64,000 bases of DNA, taken from NCBI GenBank assembly GCA_964611585.1, contig CAZTAK010000003.1, forward strand, positions 8,566 through 72,565, in the 5' to 3' direction. The notes below the pieces were generated by a model. That model searched no databases. It saw only the letters and a program-made list of their open reading frames with translations, and had not been told where the DNA came from. The DNA is from CAZTAK01 sp964611585 (GTDB lineage: Bacteria > Pseudomonadota > Alphaproteobacteria > SHVP01). The first letter of the stretch is position 1. Each line of letters begins with the position of its first letter. Made by a program: the position numbers and the translations under genes. Below, one piece after another: positions 25,034 through 33,228 of the stretch.

Positions 25034-25978
25034 TTATTGCCTTTGGGTGATGCGGTCGATCTCGGCGAGATCGTCGCCGGAAAGCGCCCAGGACGCAGAT
25101 TTGACGTTGCTCTCGATCTGGTCGGGCCGAGTCGCGCCGGCGATGACGGTCGGAATATCCGGGTTCGCGATCAGCCACGAAAACGCAAGCTCCAACAATG
25201 TGCGGCCCTGGTTCGCGGTGAAGGTCTCGAGTTCTTCGACGATGGCGAAGTTTTCTTCCGTCAGTGCCATGTCGGCGAAGTGCTGCATGGCGCCAAGACG
25301 GGTGTTTTCGTCCGGCGTTTCACCCTTGCGGTATTTCCCGGTCAGAAGCCCGTTTTCGAGCGGAAAGAACGGCAGGAACCCGACCCCGTGGCGCGCGCAT
25401 GCGGGCAGGACTTCGGCCTCGGGCTCGCGGTGCAGCACGCTGTGCCGGTTCTGTAGAGTTACGAATCGCGCCAATCCGTGGTCCGCCGCGGCCCTCATGG
25501 CCTGGTCGAGCTGATCGGCACTGAAGTTGGAGCAGCCGATAAACCGCAACTTGCCGTCCCGGATCAGGCGGTCCATCGCGCCGAGGGTCTCTTCGATGGG
25601 CGTATCGGGGTCGGGTTTGTGAATCTGGTAAAGGTCGATCACGTCGGTTCCCAGCCGCTTCAGGCTTGCCTCGACCGATGCGATCACGTTTTCCTTCGAC
25701 CCGTTGACCGAATAACCGAACTTGGTCGCAAGGATGATTTCTTTGCGGCGCGGCCCCAGCGCCTTGCCGAGATATTTCTCCGACTTGCCGCCGCCGCCGT
25801 ACATGTCGGCGGTATCGAAAAAAGTGATGCCGCAATCGAGCGCCTTGTGCACGACGGCGCGGGTTTCCGCTTCATCGATGCGCATGCCGAAGTTGTTACA
25901 CCCGAGACCGACGACCGACACCTGTGGCCTCTCGGGGGGTCCCCCGGCGTCCATATGGAACAACGGTTTCGTCTGCAT
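25034..25978 (-). CDS. Aldo/keto reductase
   Basis: A 314-residue NADPH-dependent oxidoreductase of the (beta/alpha)8 AKR family. The catalytic tetrad is visible: Asp and Tyr in FFDTADMYGGG near residue 53, Lys in ILATKFGYS near 82 and His in YQIHKPDPDTP near 117. GCSNFSADQLDQAM near 147 and the C-terminal VIAGATRPDQIESNV cofactor loop are also typical. It is nearest in style to the IolS/YajO potassium-channel-beta-like branch. It is probably co-transcribed with the downstream GST. Substrate unknown. Confidence 0.9.
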   Translation of the reverse strand: MQTKPLFHMDAGGPPERPQVSVVGLGCNNFGMRIDEAETRAVVHKALDCGITFFDTADMYGGGGKSEKYLGKALGPRRKEIILATKFGYSVNGSKENVIASVEASLKRLGTDVIDLYQIHKPDPDTPIEETLGAMDRLIRDGKLRFIGCSNFSADQLDQAMRAAADHGLARFVTLQNRHSVLHREPEAEVLPACARHGVGFLPFFPLENGLLTGKYRKGETPDENTRLGAMQHFADMALTEENFAIVEELETFTANQGRTLLELAFSWLIANPDIPTVIAGATRPDQIESNVKSASWALSGDDLAEIDRITQRQ

Positions 25979-26148
25979 TACCGCGGCCTCGATTGTCTGT
26001 TGCGCAGGGCAGGCACCATACGGGGGCGGGGCGGCTTTGCCAATTTTGGCCGGGTCGTGCGCCTTCCGCTAGCGCCATCGCCGGAGTTTCCGGCTACAAT
26101 TCCGCCACCGGCCCGCCCGGCGGGGCCGCGTGACGGGGGAGGAAATCA

Positions 26149-26286
26149 ATGCCAGCAACAATCGGACACCCGATGTCCGCGCAGATGACGCACGATGAAT
26201 CGGCGCGCGATCATTTCGTGTTGACGCTGAAGCAGCATGTTTCCTCGCCGGAAGTAGGGGACAGGGAGGCTGGCGGCAATGAATGA
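26149..26286 (+). pseudogene. 45-residue N-terminal stub, probably of a SAM methyltransferase
   Basis: An ATG with a strong Shine-Dalgarno (GGGGGAGG, 26134-26141) opens a frame of only 45 codons. It begins MPATIGHPMSAQMTHDESAR and continues HFVLTLKQHVSS before ending after a short tail. From memory, an IGHPM...MTHDE-x-x-R...F-V-x-x-L-K-x-H start belongs to a class I SAM-dependent methyltransferase family of about 350 residues; this needs a search. The stop overlaps the start of the GFA gene, so any downstream coding has been replaced. It may now serve only as a leader frame for that gene. Confidence 0.4.
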
Positions 26287-26695
26287 CGAACAAACCGTGG
26301 CCCACGGCCGCTGCCTCTGTGGCGCAATCCGGTTTGAACTCAGCGGACCGCCGAAGTGGGTCGCCCATTGCCACTGCGAGAGTTGCCGCCGCGCGACCGG
26401 TGCCGCATTCGCGACCTATGCGGGATACGAGACGGCGCAGTTATCATTGAAGCAAGGCGCGCCCGCCACGCACAGCTCTTCGCCGGGCGTGACGCGCAGC
26501 TTTTGCGCCACGTGCGGAACCTCGTTGTTCTTCGAAGGGCAGCGCTGGCCCGGCGAAGTTCACGTTCATGCCGGGGCGTTCGACGATCCGGGTTCGCTGG
26601 AGCCGAAGGTCCATGTGTACATCGCGGAAAAAATGCCGTGGCTGCATCTCGACGACGGTCTGCCGAGTTTCGAAACCACCGCGAGCACGGGCTGA
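26279..26695 (+). CDS. GFA-family zinc protein (glutathione-dependent formaldehyde-activating like)
   Basis: A 138-residue beta-sandwich protein with the GFA cysteine set: GRCLCGAIRFEL near residue 10, HCHCESCRRATGAAF near 30 and FCATCGTSLFFEG near 76. These bind structural and catalytic zinc in the family. The original Gfa enzyme condenses formaldehyde with glutathione, but most relatives have no proven substrate. It overlaps the preceding 45-codon stub, whose ribosome-binding site probably drives it. It converges on the threonine dehydratase, with a palindromic element between. Confidence 0.85.
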   Translation: MNDEQTVAHGRCLCGAIRFELSGPPKWVAHCHCESCRRATGAAFATYAGYETAQLSLKQGAPATHSSSPGVTRSFCATCGTSLFFEGQRWPGEVHVHAGAFDDPGSLEPKVHVYIAEKMPWLHLDDGLPSFETTASTG

Positions 26696-26745
26696 ATTCA
26701 TTGCAAGCCGCAACCGGATGATCTGCGGGGCTTGCAATAAAGGTA

Positions 26746-26882
26746 TAGAGCAATATCCGTAGGGATTGAGCCGGCGCGGTTCCGGCCCTTCGGATTTAAT
26801 TGCTCTACGCTTGAAGAGGCGAGAGCAGCTTCTTCCGTTCAGGTATCGCTGAAAGCGATTTAACCTGAACGGACGCTGCTCT
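26746..26882 (-). repeat. Two-hairpin palindromic element, second family (copy 1)
   Basis: Two back-to-back palindromes occupy the convergent gap. The first, 26747-26806, begins AGAGCAAT-ATCCG and ends CGGAT-TTA-ATTGCTCT. The second, 26822-26882, begins AGAGCAGC...CCGTTCAGGT and ends ACCTGAACGG...GCTGCTCT, with ATCGCTGAAAGCGAT at its tip. The reverse complement aligns with 59358-59491. The right-hand part lies inside the threonine dehydratase frame and encodes its last residues and TAA stop. No rho-independent U-tract is present, but a bidirectional terminator or mRNA-stabilising role is plausible. Confidence 0.65.
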
Positions 26883-27885
26883 GGCCAGACCCCTCGGCCA
26901 TAAGACGGGCGTACATCGCCGGATCGACGTTGCCGCCGCTGGCGACGACGGCGACGGTCTTGCCGCGTACGTCGAACGCGCCCGAGAGGATCGCCGCCAG
27001 CGCAATGGCGCCGCTCGGCTCCGCCACCAGCTTGAAGTGCGAAAACAATGCGACGGCGGCGGGCGCGATATCGCTATCGGCGACGCTCAGTCCCGGGCCG
27101 GTGCGGGCCGCGTTGATCGCAAACGTGAGCGCGCCCGGAATCGGCACCACCAGCGCGTCGCAAATCGACGGCGTGCCGGGGGCGTTTTCAAGGCGCCGTC
27201 CGGCGGCGAGCGAACGCGCGGTATCGTCGAAGCCCTCGGGCTCGACCGGATGAATGTCGGTGCCCGGGCTCAGGGCCTCGGCCGCGAGCGTGATTCCGGC
27301 GGTGAGGCCGCCGCCCGAGCACGGCACGAGAATGGAGTCGAGCGCCGCGTCCGCCTCGCGCGATTGTTGAACAAGTTCCAGCCCCGCCGTGCCCTGGCCG
27401 GCAATGACAAATACATCCTCGTAGGGCGGGATCAGTACAAGGCCGCGCTCGCCGGCGAGCGCCTGCGCGCGCGCCTCCATCGATTTGCGGTCGCCGTCGT
27501 GGAGAATGGCTTCCGCGCCCCACGCCCGGCAGCGCGCGACTTTGATCGCGGGCGCCGTGGCCGGCATCACAAGTGTTGCCGCGACACCGGCCGCGTGTGC
27601 CGCCGCCGCGACACCCTGGCCATGGTTGCCCGACGAAAAGGCGAGCACGCCGCGGGCGTTCTCTTCCGGGGTCAGGTTCCGGATCCGGTTGCTGGCGCCG
27701 CGGAATTTGAACGACCCGGTCCGTTGCAGCATCTCGGGCTTGACCAGCACGCGGCCGCCGATCTCGGCGTTCAGCAGCGGCGATTCCAGAAGCGGCGTTC
27801 GCACCGTGATGCCGCGCAAGGTCTTTGCCGCCGCCTCCACATCGGAAAACGTGGGCAGGCTTGTCAGGATTTCCGTGTCAGGCAT
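26860..27885 (-). CDS. Threonine/serine dehydratase (PLP, no ACT domain)
   Basis: A 341-residue PLP-dependent lyase of fold type II that deaminates threonine or serine. The PLP lysine lies in RTGSFKFRGASNR near residue 60, the asparagine/histidine loop in FSSGNHGQGVAAAAH near 84, the phosphate loop in PCSGGGLTAG near 188 and a C-terminal VVASGGNVDP near 315. It lacks a C-terminal ACT domain, unlike the second copy at 52804-54044. The last codons and TAA are contributed by a palindromic repeat. The alpha/beta hydrolase gene ends 6 nt upstream. Racemase activity of the same fold is an alternative. Confidence 0.88.
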   Translation of the reverse strand: MPDTEILTSLPTFSDVEAAAKTLRGITVRTPLLESPLLNAEIGGRVLVKPEMLQRTGSFKFRGASNRIRNLTPEENARGVLAFSSGNHGQGVAAAAHAAGVAATLVMPATAPAIKVARCRAWGAEAILHDGDRKSMEARAQALAGERGLVLIPPYEDVFVIAGQGTAGLELVQQSREADAALDSILVPCSGGGLTAGITLAAEALSPGTDIHPVEPEGFDDTARSLAAGRRLENAPGTPSICDALVVPIPGALTFAINAARTGPGLSVADSDIAPAAVALFSHFKLVAEPSGAIALAAILSGAFDVRGKTVAVVASGGNVDPAMYARLMAEGSGQSSVRSG

Positions 27886-27891
27886 TGGTGC

Positions 27892-28746
27892 TCACAGCCT
27901 CGCCAGATACGAATCGATTGCCGCTTCCGCCTCGGGCTCGGTCAGCCTCGGGACGTGCCCCACACGCGGGACCGTCACGGCGGTAAAGTCGGGGTGCTCG
28001 CGGCCCATACGGGCAAAGATCTCCGGTTCGAGAATATCCGAGAGCTCGCCGCGCAGCCCCAGCAGCGGCACATGTCCGAGCGCCCGGTACATCGGCCACA
28101 GGTCGGGCAGCGGCGCGCCGGAAAGATTTTGGGCGATGGCGACATCGTAGTCGGTGCGGATGGTGCCGTCGGCGTCTTCGGCGAAAGTGTCGCGAGCCAG
28201 CGGCAGCCACTCCTCGTTGCCCGCGTCGGGGTTGGCGAACCCATAACGCGCCTTGTACGCCGCCGCCGCCTCTTCCCAGGACGAAAACGAAAGCGCCTGG
28301 CCGACGTAGCCCGCGATCCGGCCGAGACCCGCCTTGGGCAGTTCCGGTCCGACGTCATTGAGGATCACGCCCGCGATCAGGCCCGGTCGCGCCAGCGCCA
28401 TCGCCATCGTCACCAGCCCGCCGAGCGAGGTGCCGACAAATACGGCCTTGTGCACGCCGGTGGCGGCGGCGAGGTCGATCACGTCGCGGACATAGGTCTC
28501 GGGTTTGTAGTTTGCCGCGGCGGGGTCGTACTGCGACCGGCCCCGGCCCCGGTAATCGGGGCAGAGGACCCGGCGCCCGGCACCCAGCAGCCGCGTGGCG
28601 AGGCCGTGAAAATCTTTCGAGTTGCGCGTCAGCCCGGTGAGGCAGATCAGCGGAATCGTCGTTCCCGGCGGGCCGTAATCGCGGAAATAGAGCGCCAGCC
28701 CGTCGAACGATGTGAACGTGCGCTCGCGGTAGATGCCGGTTTTCAT
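27892..28746 (-). CDS. Alpha/beta hydrolase
   Basis: A 284-residue alpha/beta hydrolase-fold enzyme. The nucleophile elbow GTSLGG is near residue 101, the oxyanion strand LICLTGLTRNSKDF near 34, an acidic residue in LRGELSDIL near 234 and the catalytic His in RVGHVPRLTEPEA near 264. DYRGRGRSQYDPAAANY near 64 is typical of the epoxide hydrolase/esterase branch. The ATG at 28746 overlaps the haloacid dehalogenase stop, so the HAD-hydrolase-dehydratase genes are likely co-transcribed. Longer open frame upstream is antisense or out of frame to the HAD gene. Substrate unknown. Confidence 0.86.
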   Translation of the reverse strand: MKTGIYRERTFTSFDGLALYFRDYGPPGTTIPLICLTGLTRNSKDFHGLATRLLGAGRRVLCPDYRGRGRSQYDPAAANYKPETYVRDVIDLAAATGVHKAVFVGTSLGGLVTMAMALARPGLIAGVILNDVGPELPKAGLGRIAGYVGQALSFSSWEEAAAAYKARYGFANPDAGNEEWLPLARDTFAEDADGTIRTDYDVAIAQNLSGAPLPDLWPMYRALGHVPLLGLRGELSDILEPEIFARMGREHPDFTAVTVPRVGHVPRLTEPEAEAAIDSYLARL

Positions 28747-29435
28747 GCGCCGATCCCGAGAAGGTCCGGCAGGCCGTCGAGGGCGGTGATTTCGGCGTGC
28801 GGCGGATCGGGAATTCGCTCCCGCACCTGCCCGAACCGGTTGACCCACACGACGCGAAAGCCGAAGTGCGCCGCCCCGGCGGCGTCCCAGGCGTTCGACG
28901 ACAGAAACGCGATCCGGTCCGTGCCGACTTCCAGCCGGTCGACCGCCAATTGATAGACCGCCGGGTCGGGTTTGAAAATTCCGATCTCTTCGACCGAAAG
29001 GATTGCGTCGAACGACTCCGCGATCCCGGCGTGGGATGCCGCGGACTCCAGCATGTTCGGCGAACCGTTCGACAGGATTGCGCACTTCATGCCGGCGGCG
29101 CGAAGGCGCGCGAGCACGCCGGGCACCTCGGAATAGGCGTCGAGCGTCAGGTACAAGTCCATCAAGTGCGTCCGCAGGTCTTGGTTGTCGAGCCCGAGGC
29201 TGTCCATCGCGAAGTCGAGGGCATCCCCGGTCACCTGCCAGAAATCGGTGTGCGCCCGCATCAGGCTGCGGAGCCAGGTGTATTGCAACTGCTTGAGCCG
29301 CCATGTCTCAGCGAGCGGCTGCCATTGTTCGCCCAGTTCTCCGGCGCAGGCGGCGGCGGCCGCATTGACGTCGAAAAGCGTTCCGTAGGCGTCGAACACG
29401 CAGGCGCCGATGCCGTCAAGGGAAGGGTTTGCCAT
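28743..29435 (-). CDS. Haloacid dehalogenase, type II
   Basis: A 230-residue HAD-superfamily hydrolase. Motif I is CVFDAYGTLFDV (residues 12-23; the first Asp is the nucleophile), motif II ILSNGSPNM near 119, motif III lysine in IFKPDPAVYQ near 151 and the motif IV region LSSNAWDAAGAAHFG near 175. The last, and WVNRFGQ near 196, are diagnostic of (S)-2-haloacid dehalogenases. The ATG at 29435 is chosen because the family start (DGIGACVFD) follows directly. It is upstream of and overlaps the alpha/beta hydrolase. Its physiological substrate need not be halogenated. Confidence 0.88.
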   Translation of the reverse strand: MANPSLDGIGACVFDAYGTLFDVNAAAAACAGELGEQWQPLAETWRLKQLQYTWLRSLMRAHTDFWQVTGDALDFAMDSLGLDNQDLRTHLMDLYLTLDAYSEVPGVLARLRAAGMKCAILSNGSPNMLESAASHAGIAESFDAILSVEEIGIFKPDPAVYQLAVDRLEVGTDRIAFLSSNAWDAAGAAHFGFRVVWVNRFGQVRERIPDPPHAEITALDGLPDLLGIGA

Positions 29436-29521
29436 CGCGGGAGCGGTCTCCGGGTCGCTGGATCGTGACCACACTAGACGACCGCGCGAGGCGGGCAAAC
29501 AAGCGCCGCATTGGATCCGCT

Positions 29522-31591
29522 TTAGCCGCCGCGCGCCAGGTCCTGGGCGAGGCGCAGATAGGCGGGCTCTTCGTCGGCCAGGCGCAGGCGATAGACCTGA
29601 AGGTTTTCCAGCACCCGCTGGACGTAATTGCGGGTTTCCTCAAAGGGCATCAGCTCGATCCAGTCGATCGCATCGACATCGGGCGTGCGCGGATCGCCGT
29701 AGGTCCGGATCCAGCGGTTGACCCGCCCTTCGCCGGCATTATAGGCGGCGATCGCCAGGACGTAGGATCCGTCGTAGCGCTCGAGAAGGGCAACAAGGTA
29801 CGCGCTGGCGAGCAGCGAGTTGTAGTCGGGGTCTTCGGTCAGACGGCGGCGGCTATAGGGGACACCAATCGATCGGGCGACGATGCGCGCGGTCGCCGGC
29901 ATGATCTGCAATATTCCACGCGCACCGGCCGGGCTTATGGCATCCGGGTTGAACAGGGTTTCCTGGCGCGCAATGGCCAGCAGCAGCGCCGGCTCGACGC
30001 CCTCGCCCGCCGCAAGATCGACCAGCGGATAGCCGCGCACAATCATCGTTATTCCCTCGAGCGCCGCCCCTTTGGCGACCCGCACGCCGAGATCCGTTCG
30101 CCCGATGTCGTGGGCGAGTACCGCGGTCAGGGCGCGCTCGCCCGGCGTTTCGGCGTCTTCTCCGAGTTTGAGAACAAAGGGCGATGCAAGCCGGGCGAAC
30201 CCGAGTTCGGCCAGCAATCGCGTCGCCCGCACCAGTTCCTTGTCGCGGAAGGTTTCCGCCTCGGCGAGCGCCGGGACGAGTGGCGGCGGCCGGTCGAGGC
30301 GAACCGATTCGCCGCGCTCGTGCATTGCAAGCTGGCCGTAGTACGTTAGCTGGTGAAGGGCGGCGCGTTCGTACCAGGTTTTCGCCAAAGCGGCGTCGCC
30401 GGCGGCAGCGGCGGCGCGCCCCGCCCAGTAGGCGGCGCGGGCGAGGCTTACCGGGTATTTGACGGCTGCATGCATGCGGGCGAAATGGCCGAGCGCGGTA
30501 ATCGGTTCTTCGAGAAAACGCAGCACCACCCAGCCCGCCAGCCATTCGGCGTCGGCGTAGCCGGGGGCAATGGAGCGCAGACCGTGTTGGGCGGCGATGC
30601 GGTAGGCATCTGTTATTGCGCCTTCACCAAGCGCGCGGCGCACCTGAATCTTGCGTTCCCGCCACCACAGGTCGGGCCGGACCGGATCGAGCGGGGGTGC
30701 CAGCAGAATTTCGCGGGCGCGTTCGTCGAATCCCTTGGAGCGGCGCCAGCGCACCCGCTCGAAGGCGAGCCCGCCGTCGCCGGCCTGGTCTTCGGGAACT
30801 CTGAGGATCAGCGTATCGACGTTGCCGCCGAATTCCATCAAACCGATCCGCGCCTCGGCGAGTGCACGGTGGCGTCGCGGCAGCCGCGGCACCATTCGCC
30901 GTGCCGCTCGAATCTGGCGCTCCCACAGCAGCATGTCGGTTCGCCGCAAATGATCCTCTTCGCGTAGCGACCGCCGGTACCGGCGCCAGATATGAAGTTC
31001 CTGCTTGCGCGACAGCACCGTGCCGGACCAGGCGCCGCGCAACAGGGCGAGACCCTCATCCTCTTCGCCGGCGCGCAGCAGAATCTCTCCCAGCACCGCG
31101 CGGCCTTCGCCGATCAGCGGTGGCCAGCGCTCCATCCAGGCGCGCACCTCGCCGTCGTCATATCGTGCGCCGTCGCCGAGCAACCGTTCGGCGTTGCGTC
31201 GCAGCGTGCCGCGCCACGGCCAGTCCGGGTTCTGGTCGATGAACCCCGCGACCTCGGCGAAAGTGCCGGCGCCCCGTTCGCGAAAAAAGAACCACTCGAC
31301 GATTCGTGCGGCCAAACCATTGTGGCCCCGGCCGGCCAGGGTCCGCGCCCGGCTCCAGTTCTTTTTTTCGATCGCCTCCAGGGCATCGCGATAGAGGACG
31401 CGGTCTTCGGGAGTCAGCGCAAACTCGGCGACTTGGGCACCGGCGTCGCCGCCTGCTTCCTGCGCCACGGCCGCCGCAATGTGGGCCAGCGCGGCCAGAG
31501 AACCGGCAAGGGCAAGGACGAGGAGCGCCGCGATTCGCAATGGCGTGCGCGGCCTGCGCGGGCTCGGTCCTTCGGTCGTTTCGGCCGTCAA
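29522..31591 (-). CDS. Soluble lytic murein transglycosylase (Slt-like)
   Basis: Periplasmic peptidoglycan-cleaving enzyme. The proposed 689-residue product has an N-terminal signal segment (RIAALLVLALAGSLAALAH then AVAQEA), a long superhelical region and a C-terminal SLT domain with the catalytic Glu in ARQETLFNPDAIS, ARGILQIMPATA and AIAAYNAGEGRVNRW. The frame is open to an ATG at 31720, but that would run to within 24 bp of dapA. A TTG at 31591 with GGGGAG 6 nt upstream gives a normal basic N-region before the signal helix and is preferred. Start not certain. Confidence 0.9.
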   Translation of the reverse strand: MTAETTEGPSPRRPRTPLRIAALLVLALAGSLAALAHIAAAVAQEAGGDAGAQVAEFALTPEDRVLYRDALEAIEKKNWSRARTLAGRGHNGLAARIVEWFFFRERGAGTFAEVAGFIDQNPDWPWRGTLRRNAERLLGDGARYDDGEVRAWMERWPPLIGEGRAVLGEILLRAGEEDEGLALLRGAWSGTVLSRKQELHIWRRYRRSLREEDHLRRTDMLLWERQIRAARRMVPRLPRRHRALAEARIGLMEFGGNVDTLILRVPEDQAGDGGLAFERVRWRRSKGFDERAREILLAPPLDPVRPDLWWRERKIQVRRALGEGAITDAYRIAAQHGLRSIAPGYADAEWLAGWVVLRFLEEPITALGHFARMHAAVKYPVSLARAAYWAGRAAAAAGDAALAKTWYERAALHQLTYYGQLAMHERGESVRLDRPPPLVPALAEAETFRDKELVRATRLLAELGFARLASPFVLKLGEDAETPGERALTAVLAHDIGRTDLGVRVAKGAALEGITMIVRGYPLVDLAAGEGVEPALLLAIARQETLFNPDAISPAGARGILQIMPATARIVARSIGVPYSRRRLTEDPDYNSLLASAYLVALLERYDGSYVLAIAAYNAGEGRVNRWIRTYGDPRTPDVDAIDWIELMPFEETRNYVQRVLENLQVYRLRLADEEPAYLRLAQDLARGG

Positions 31592-31743
31592 GAATGGCTC
31601 CCCATCGCTGCTCCCGCACCGCGGCACTCCGAATACCGGCCGTGAACCGGCGGTAGAGGGTCTAAGTCCCGCAGTCCACCTTGCTTGAAGCGGGTCGGCC
31701 GGGGGGCTATGGTCTGGCATTCATTTGAAACGGGTGGCCTGAC

Positions 31744-32619
31744 ATGTTCAAGGGCTCAATTCCGGCGCTGATTACGCCCTTTCGCGGCGGCGCTGTAGAT
31801 GAAACGGCGTTCCAGAACATCGTCGCCTGGCAGATCGATTCCGGCAGCCACGGCCTGGTTCCGTGCGGGACCACGGGCGAATCGCCGACTCTCAACCACG
31901 CCGAGCACAAACGTGTCGTCGAATTGTGCGTTGAGGCGGCGGCCGGGCGTGTGCCGGTGATTGCGGGCACCGGGTCCAATTCCACTGCCGAGGCGATCGA
32001 CCTCACCCAGTACGCCGAAAAAGCGGGCGCCGATGGTGCGCTGGTGGTGGTGCCCTACTACAACAAGCCAACCCAGGAGGGCCTCTATCAGCACTTCAAG
32101 GCGATCCAGGACGCCGTCGGCATCCCGATCCTGATCTACAACATCCCGGGCCGGACCTCGATCAACATGACGACCGACACGATGATGCGGCTGGCGGCGC
32201 TTCCCAACATCGTCGGGGTCAAGGACGCGACCTCCGACATCGCGCGCATCAGCGCCATGCGGATGCTGCTGGGCTCGGGCTTCTGCCAGCTTTCGGGCGA
32301 GGATGCGACCGTTCTCGCGGTGCTCGCCCATGGCGGCCACGGCTGCATTTCGGTCACCGCCAACGCCGCCCCCGCCCTGATGGTGGAATTCCTCGATGCA
32401 TGGTTCGATGGGCGGCCCGGGGATGCGCTCGCGCTTCAGGACAAACTGATGCCGCTGCATACGGCGTTGTTTCTCGAAACCAGTCCGGCGCCGATCAAGT
32501 ACGCGGTCAGTCTTCTTGGAAAGTGCAGCGATGAGATGCGCCTGCCGATGGTAACGTTGCAGGAAAAAACCAAGAAGAAGATTGAAGTCGCGATGGAATC
32601 GGCGGGGCTTCTGGGCTAG
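31744..32619 (+). CDS. dapA: 4-hydroxy-tetrahydrodipicolinate synthase
   Basis: First committed step of lysine and diaminopimelate synthesis: condenses pyruvate with aspartate semialdehyde. The 291-residue TIM-barrel protein has GTTGESPTL near residue 43 (pyruvate carboxylate site), the proton-relay Tyr in PILIYNIPGRTSINMT near 133 and the Schiff-base Lys in VGVKDATSDIAR near 161. It starts at ATG 31744 and is followed 4 nt later by smpB. The shared gap with the divergent transglycosylase should hold its promoter. Confidence 0.96.
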   Translation: MFKGSIPALITPFRGGAVDETAFQNIVAWQIDSGSHGLVPCGTTGESPTLNHAEHKRVVELCVEAAAGRVPVIAGTGSNSTAEAIDLTQYAEKAGADGALVVVPYYNKPTQEGLYQHFKAIQDAVGIPILIYNIPGRTSINMTTDTMMRLAALPNIVGVKDATSDIARISAMRMLLGSGFCQLSGEDATVLAVLAHGGHGCISVTANAAPALMVEFLDAWFDGRPGDALALQDKLMPLHTALFLETSPAPIKYAVSLLGKCSDEMRLPMVTLQEKTKKKIEVAMESAGLLG

Positions 32620-32623
32620 GCGG

Positions 32624-33097
32624 ATGGCGGCGGCAGAAGCCGCGGCAGGGCGCCGTATCGCGCAAAACCGCAAGGCCCGCCGCAACTACCAAATCGTCGA
32701 AACCCTCGAGGCGGGGATCGTGCTGACCGGAAGCGAGGTCAAGAGCCTGCGCGCAGGCCGGGCCTCGATTGCCGAATCCTATGCCACCGAAAAGGACGGC
32801 GAGCTGTTCCTGGTGAACGCCCATATTCCGGTGTACGAGGCGGCTGCCGAGGGCGGCCACGACCCGTACCGGCGGCGAAAACTTTTGCTGCACAAGCGGC
32901 AGCTTGCCAAATTCCTCGACGGCGTGCGGCGCGGCGGTATGACCATCGTACCCTTGTCGCTGTTCTTCAACGGCCGCGGCATGGTCAAGATCCAGATCGC
33001 ACTGGCAAAAGGCAAGAAGGCGCACGACAAACGCGAAACGGAAAAGCGGCGCGACTGGAGCCGGCAGAAAGCGCGCCTGTTGCGGGGTCGTGGGTAG
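32624..33097 (+). CDS. smpB: SsrA-binding protein
   Basis: Binds tmRNA and brings it to stalled ribosomes for trans-translation. The 157-residue protein has QNRKARRNYQIVETLEAGIV near residue 12, LTGSEVKSLRAGRASIAESY near 31 and a basic C-terminal tail (KRETEKRRDWSRQKARL) that acts in the decoding centre. The ATG at 32624 is preferred; the longer frame from 32582 lies inside dapA. The dapA-smpB order is common in alphaproteobacteria. It is followed by a two-hairpin repeat between it and the convergent UDG gene. Confidence 0.95.
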   Translation: MAAAEAAAGRRIAQNRKARRNYQIVETLEAGIVLTGSEVKSLRAGRASIAESYATEKDGELFLVNAHIPVYEAAAEGGHDPYRRRKLLLHKRQLAKFLDGVRRGGMTIVPLSLFFNGRGMVKIQIALAKGKKAHDKRETEKRRDWSRQKARLLRGRG

Positions 33098-33122
33098 CGG
33101 GTAAGGGGGCAAGGGGGGCGCA

Positions 33123-33228
33123 TAGAGCTTTTCCCGTTCGCATGCGCTCACGCGAAAAGCTCTATCCCTTTGACATGGAACGCAAATCGTCGTCGCCGGC
33201 GATTCCGCCGGCTCGGGATTTGCGCTAG
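33123..33228 (+). repeat. 106-bp two-hairpin palindromic element, copy A
   Basis: Hairpin 1 is TAGAGCTTTTCCCG...CGCGAAAAGCTCTA, with the palindrome GCATGC in its loop. A 22-nt linker (TCCCTTTGACATGGAA...) follows. Hairpin 2 pairs CGCAAATC with GATTTGCG and contains GCCGGCG-ATTC-CGCCGGC at its tip. Copy C at 59252 differs at one of 106 bases, and copy B at 48063 is the reverse complement with several changes. It sits between convergent smpB and UDG genes, and its right edge CTAG holds the TAG stop of the UDG gene. Confidence 0.85.

Noticed and set aside
26746..26882. CRISPR repeat or integron attC site
   Set aside because: No evenly spaced direct repeats and no integrase or cas genes; the internal structure is palindromic and matches the element at 59.4 kb.
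27037..28953. 638-residue plus-strand frame opposite the dehydratase and hydrolase genes
   Set aside because: Antisense shadow, low-complexity Arg/Gly/His composition and no recognisable domain.
33123..33228. Classical rho-independent terminator
   Set aside because: The stems are strong but neither side has a run of U after the stem; the repeated two-hairpin design and near identity with copy C indicate a dispersed element instead.
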